Source: an uncultured Roseateles sp. (GTDB taxonomy: Bacteria > Pseudomonadota > Gammaproteobacteria > Burkholderiales > Burkholderiaceae_C). Taken from it: a stretch of 64,000 bases of DNA. This document shows positions 60,412-64,000 of the stretch, one piece after another (positions within the stretch are counted from its first letter, which is position 1; every line of letters starts with the position of its first letter). The DNA lies in contig NZ_CAJYPS010000019.1 in NCBI RefSeq assembly GCF_913777145.1, positions 124,001-188,000 of the forward strand, in the 5' to 3' direction. Made by a program: the position numbers and the translations under genes. The notes under the pieces were generated by a model. The model searched no databases. It saw nothing but the letters and a program-made list of their open reading frames with translations, and was not told the origin of the DNA.

Positions 60412-61811
60412 GCACCGCCCTGCTGAACGAGCTGCACGCGGTGCTGGGCGACGCGGGCCTGCTGCGCGGCGAGCTGGCCGCCTATGAGACCGATTGGCGC
60501 CGCCGCTACCCTGGCCGCGCGCTGGCGGTGGCCCGGCCCGCGTCCACCGAGCAGGTGGCGGCGGTGCTGCAGCGCTGTGCGGCACATGGCGTCGGTGTCG
60601 TACCTCAGGGCGGCAATACCGGGCTGGTGGGCGGCTCCACACCGGACGACAGCGGCCGCCAGCTGGTGCTGAGCCTCACGCGCATGAAGCGCGTGCGGGC
60701 ACTGGATGCCGCCAACCTGAGCCTGACCGCCGAGGCCGGCTGCGTGCTGGCCGAGGTGCAGGCCGCGGCGAGTGCGTCCGGCCTGCTGTTCCCGCTGAGC
60801 CTGGCGGCCGAAGGCTCGTGCACGCTGGGCGGAAATCTTGCCACCAATGCCGGCGGCACCCAGGTGCTGCGCTACGGCAATGCGCGCGAGCTGTGCCTGG
60901 GGCTGGAGGTGGTGACCGCATCGGGCGAGATCTGGCAGGGCCTGTCCGGCCTGCGCAAGGACAACACCGGCTACGACCTGCGCGACCTCTTCATAGGCAG
61001 CGAGGGCACGCTGGGCGTGATCACCGCGGCCACGATGAAGCTGTTTCCGCAGCCGCGCGAGCGCCTCACCGCGCTGGCCGCCTGCGCCAGCATGGAGGCG
61101 GCCGTCGCGCTGCTGGGCCTGGCGCGCGAGCGCGCGGGCGACGGGCTGACCGGCTTCGAGGTGATGAACCGCGCGTCGCTGGCGCTGGTCGCGCAGCAGC
61201 TGCCGCAGCTGGCCCAGCCGCTGCCGGCGGCCGAGTGGACTGTGCTGCTGGAGCTGTCCGACGCCGAAAGCGCCGAGCATGCGCGCGGCCTGTTCGAAGG
61301 CCTGCTGGAGACCGCGCTGGAGCGCGGGCTGGTGGACGACGCGGTGGTGGCGCAGAACGGCGCGCAAGCGAAGAGCTTCTGGCATCTGCGCGAGTCCATC
61401 CCGCTGGCCCAGGCGCAGGCCGGGCTCAACATCAAGCACGACATCTCGCTGCCGGTGTCGGCCATCCCCGGCTTTGTGGCGGAGATGGATGCAGCGCTGG
61501 CGCGCTACATGCACGGCATCCAGGTCATCGATTTCGGCCACCTCGGCGACGGCAACCTGCACTACAACGTGCAGGCGCCGGCCGGCGTCGCGCCCGCCGA
61601 CTTTCTGGCCACGCACGAGGCGGCGATCAACGAGCAGGTCTATGACGCGGTGCAGCGCCTGGGAGGCTCCATCTCGGCCGAGCACGGCATAGGCCGGCTC
61701 AAGCGAGAGGAACTCGCGCAGCGCAAGGACCCAACCGCCCTGACGCTGATGCGCGCGATCAAGCGGGCGCTGGACCCGCTCAATCTTCTCAACCCCGGGC
61801 GCGTTCTTTGA
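60408..61811 (+). CDS. FAD-linked 2-hydroxyacid dehydrogenase (GlcD/D-2-hydroxyglutarate dehydrogenase-like)
   Basis: 467 residues. The PCMH-type FAD domain has 'VVPQGGNTGLVGGSTPD' (64-80) and 'GSCTLGGNLATNAGGTQVLR'. The C-terminal domain has 'VIDFGHLGDGNLHYNV' and 'ISAEHGIGRLKREEL', the metal/substrate His motifs of D-2-hydroxyglutarate and D-lactate dehydrogenases. It oxidises a 2-hydroxy acid and probably passes electrons to the respiratory chain. The start overlaps the DUF2069 stop (ATGA). The 3' end overlaps the convergent RND gene by 23 bases. Confidence 0.9.
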   Translation: MSTALLNELHAVLGDAGLLRGELAAYETDWRRRYPGRALAVARPASTEQVAAVLQRCAAHGVGVVPQGGNTGLVGGSTPDDSGRQLVLSLTRMKRVRALDAANLSLTAEAGCVLAEVQAAASASGLLFPLSLAAEGSCTLGGNLATNAGGTQVLRYGNARELCLGLEVVTASGEIWQGLSGLRKDNTGYDLRDLFIGSEGTLGVITAATMKLFPQPRERLTALAACASMEAAVALLGLARERAGDGLTGFEVMNRASLALVAQQLPQLAQPLPAAEWTVLLELSDAESAEHARGLFEGLLETALERGLVDDAVVAQNGAQAKSFWHLRESIPLAQAQAGLNIKHDISLPVSAIPGFVAEMDAALARYMHGIQVIDFGHLGDGNLHYNVQAPAGVAPADFLATHEAAINEQVYDAVQRLGGSISAEHGIGRLKREELAQRKDPTALTLMRAIKRALDPLNLLNPGRVL

Positions 61812-64000
61812 ACGCGAAGCCCAGCGTCAGCCACTGCAGCACCGTGGCCGGGCGGCGCACGATCTTCATGACAACGCGGTAGACGAAGCGCGTCAGCGTC
61901 AGGAAGGCGATCACCTCCAGGAAGCACAGCACGCCCGCCAGCCCCACATTCCAGCGCTCGGCCCGACGCTGGAACTTCTGGCCCAGGTGGTCGCGCATGA
62001 TCTCGATGCTGTCGTAGAAGCTGGGCACCATCAGCAGCGTCAGAAAGGTGGACGTGATGGTGCCGCCGATGATGGCCACCGCCATGGGGCGGTAGAACTC
62101 ACCGCCCTCGCCCACGCCCACGGCCACCGGCAGCATGCCGGCGATCAGCGCAAAGGTGGTCATCAGGATGGGGCGGAAGCGCTTGCGGCCCGCGTGCACC
62201 AGCGCCTCCTCACGCGGCACGCCGTTGGCCTCCTCCTGGCGCGCGGCATCCAGCAGCAGGATGGCGTTCTTGGCCACCAGGCCCGCCAGCATGATGATGC
62301 CGATGAAGCTCATCAGGTTCAGCGTGCCCTTGGTCATCAGCAGCGCCAGCACCACGCCGATCAGCGACAGCGGCTGCGACAGCATCACGCCCAGCGGCGC
62401 GGTGAAGGAGTTGAACTGAATGACCAGGATCAGGTACATCAGCCCGATGCCGGACACCAGCGCGATGCCCATGGCGCCGAACACCTCCTGCTGGTCCTTG
62501 GACGCGCCGGCCAGCTTGATGCCGTAGCCCGCCGGGAAGCTCATGCCCTGGGCCAGCTTCATCGCATCGGCCGACACCTCGCCGGGCGAACGGCCCTGCG
62601 CATTGGCGGACACGGTCACCACGCGCTTGCCATCCACGTGCTGGATGGTGGCCGGGCCCTTGCCCATGCTGACGGTGGCGATCTGCTCCAGCGGCACCAT
62701 CTGGCCGGTGCCGGCCACGGCGACCGGCAGGCGCTCGATGTTGCTGACGTCCACGCGGTCCTCGGGGTGCAGGCGCACCGACACGTCGCGGGTCTGGCCG
62801 GTGGGGTCCACCCAATCGCCGACCTGGATGCCGGCGAAGGCCACGCGCAGCGCGTTCGCCGCGTCGCCCACCGAGATGCCCATCGCATTGGCCAGGCCGC
62901 GGTGCATCTCGATCTGCAGCTCGTCCTGCGTGTCCTGCTGCGACAGACCCACGTCCACCGCGCCCGGCACCTTGCGCAGGCGGGCCATGTAGTCCTCGGT
63001 CAGCGCCATCAGCTGGCGGGTATCCGTGCCGTAGAAGCGGATCTGCACCGGCTTCTGGCCTCCGTTGTTCAGATCGTCCAGCACCACGTACTCGGCGCCG
63101 GTCAGCACCTTGAGCCGCTCGCGCAGCTCGGCGCCGATTTCCTTGGCGCTGCGCTTGCGCTCGGTGCTCTTGCCCAGGTCCACATAGAGCTTGCCGCCGG
63201 TGGTCTGCACGAAGCTGTCGGTGGCCTTGGTCTCCGGCAGTTGCTTGGCGATGAGGGCGGCCGCGGCCAGCTTGCGCCGCGAGTACTCGAGGCTGGCGCT
63301 GGGCGGTGTGCGGATCTCGACCGCGATGGTGCCGAAGTCGGAGCTGGGCAGGAAGCTGGAGCCGCCCACGGTGGCCTGCAGTGCGATCGCCGCGACGAAG
63401 CTGGCGAACGCGATGGAGGCCATCCAGCGGCGGTGGTGCAGCGCCCAGGTGATCACGCGGCCGTAGCGGTCGGCCTGGTGGTCAAACCACACATTGAAGC
63501 GCTGGAACACCTTGGAGATGCCGGTCTTGGGCGCCTCATGGTGGCCCGGGGGGTCGCCCCAGAAGGCCGACAGCATGGGGTCCAGCGTGAACGAGATCAG
63601 CAGGCTCACCAGCACCGAGGCGACCACGGTCAGCGCGAAGGGCCGGAACCATTCACCGGCCACGCCGCCCATGAAGGCCACGGGCACGAACACCGCGACG
63701 ATGGAGAAGGTGGTGGCGGCCACCGCCAGCCCGATCTCGGCCGTGCCGCGGAAGGCGGCGGTGCGGCGGTCGGCGCCGTTCTCCATGTGGCGCACGATGT
63801 TCTCGCGCACCACGATGGCATCGTCGATCAGCACGCCTATGGCCAGGGACAGGCCCAGCAGGCTCATGAAATTCAGCGTGAAGCCGAACAGCCAGACCGC
63901 GATGAAGGCCGCAATCACCGAGGTGGGCAGCGAGGTGGCGGTGATCAGCGTGGAGCGCCAGGAGTTCAGGAAGGCGTAGACCACGAAGATGGTCAGGCCG
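61789..64000 (-). CDS. RND-family efflux pump, C-terminal part (5' end outside window)
   Basis: The frame runs off the right edge; 736 residues are visible, about the last two-thirds of an RND pump. The first visible part is transmembrane helix 2-4 region, 'GLTIFVVYAFLNSWRSTLIT' then '[20 protein letters not shown]' with the paired Asp of the proton relay. Later come 'PRETKATDSFVQTTGGKLYV'-type porter sequence and 'GIIMLAGLVAKNAILLLDAA'. It is a paralog of the pump at 44610-47852 with the same general architecture. Whether an adaptor gene lies upstream cannot be seen. Confidence 0.9.
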   Translation of the reverse strand, partial: GLTIFVVYAFLNSWRSTLITATSLPTSVIAAFIAVWLFGFTLNFMSLLGLSLAIGVLIDDAIVVRENIVRHMENGADRRTAAFRGTAEIGLAVAATTFSIVAVFVPVAFMGGVAGEWFRPFALTVVASVLVSLLISFTLDPMLSAFWGDPPGHHEAPKTGISKVFQRFNVWFDHQADRYGRVITWALHHRRWMASIAFASFVAAIALQATVGGSSFLPSSDFGTIAVEIRTPPSASLEYSRRKLAAAALIAKQLPETKATDSFVQTTGGKLYVDLGKSTERKRSAKEIGAELRERLKVLTGAEYVVLDDLNNGGQKPVQIRFYGTDTRQLMALTEDYMARLRKVPGAVDVGLSQQDTQDELQIEMHRGLANAMGISVGDAANALRVAFAGIQVGDWVDPTGQTRDVSVRLHPEDRVDVSNIERLPVAVAGTGQMVPLEQIATVSMGKGPATIQHVDGKRVVTVSANAQGRSPGEVSADAMKLAQGMSFPAGYGIKLAGASKDQQEVFGAMGIALVSGIGLMYLILVIQFNSFTAPLGVMLSQPLSLIGVVLALLMTKGTLNLMSFIGIIMLAGLVAKNAILLLDAARQEEANGVPREEALVHAGRKRFRPILMTTFALIAGMLPVAVGVGEGGEFYRPMAVAIIGGTITSTFLTLLMVPSFYDSIEIMRDHLGQKFQRRAERWNVGLAGVLCFLEVIAFLTLTRFVYRVVMKIVRRPATVLQWLTLGFAFKERARG

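Overview
The window is GC-rich chromosomal DNA of a betaproteobacterium, most likely a Burkholderiales member of the Roseateles/Rubrivivax/Mitsuaria type. This is inferred from gene content: a hemP-DUF2325 pair behind a Fur box, PEP-CTERM proteins, a gcvTHP-sdaA cluster with a tandem glycine riboswitch, a kbl-tdh pair with a divergent XRE-cupin regulator, and short palindromic intergenic repeats. No rRNA, tRNA, CRISPR array or complete insertion sequence was seen.

Region 1 (1-5039) is the right part of a Tn7/Tn5053-like transposon. It holds the C-terminal end of a TniA/TnsB transposase, a TniB/TnsC AAA ATPase, a TniQ/TnsD target-selection protein and, coupled to tniQ by an ATGA overlap, an RNA 2'-phosphotransferase (KptA/Tpt1). 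A small ExoX-C/zinc-ribbon protein and an AT-richer gene-free stretch follow. The left end lies outside the window.

Region 2 (5040-18635) starts with glutathione reductase and continues with a beta-glucan utilisation locus. A seven-gene minus-strand cluster encodes an ABC sugar importer (binding protein, two permeases, ATPase), a GH1 beta-glucosidase, a TonB-dependent receptor and a GH16 lichenase-like enzyme. A LacI-family regulator and a GH9 endoglucanase are transcribed divergently. Two similar LacI-type operators lie between the arms. Together the genes could cut cellulose or mixed-linkage glucan outside the cell, import oligomers across both membranes and hydrolyse them inside.

Region 3 (18842-27736) holds a lipid A acyltransferase and an LpxO-like lipid A hydroxylase, two MFS exporters (one divergent from a LysR regulator), and a very large secreted beta-propeller/amidohydrolase fusion. 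Region 4 (27777-34260) is the glycine/serine block: riboswitch, gcvT, gcvH, gcvP, sdaA, with related palindromic repeats in three of its gaps. Region 5 (34304-44609) contains an NRDE protein coupled to a polysaccharide deacetylase, a Pro/Ala-rich membrane protein, feoAB behind a Fur box, a quinone-oxidoreductase/LysR divergent pair, a YqhD-type alcohol dehydrogenase and the Fur-controlled hemP-DUF2325 unit.

Region 6 (44610-64000) contains an RND efflux pump with its adaptor, two PEP-CTERM proteins, aroC, a CBS-domain protein, an O-acetylhomoserine sulfhydrylase with a coupled hydrolase, an Mpo1-like protein, a MipA/OmpV protein, the threonine-to-glycine pair tdh-kbl with its regulator and a perfect 18-bp palindrome, a YihY-family protein back-to-back with a DUF2069 protein, an FAD-linked oxidase, and the C-terminal part of a second RND pump that runs off the right edge.
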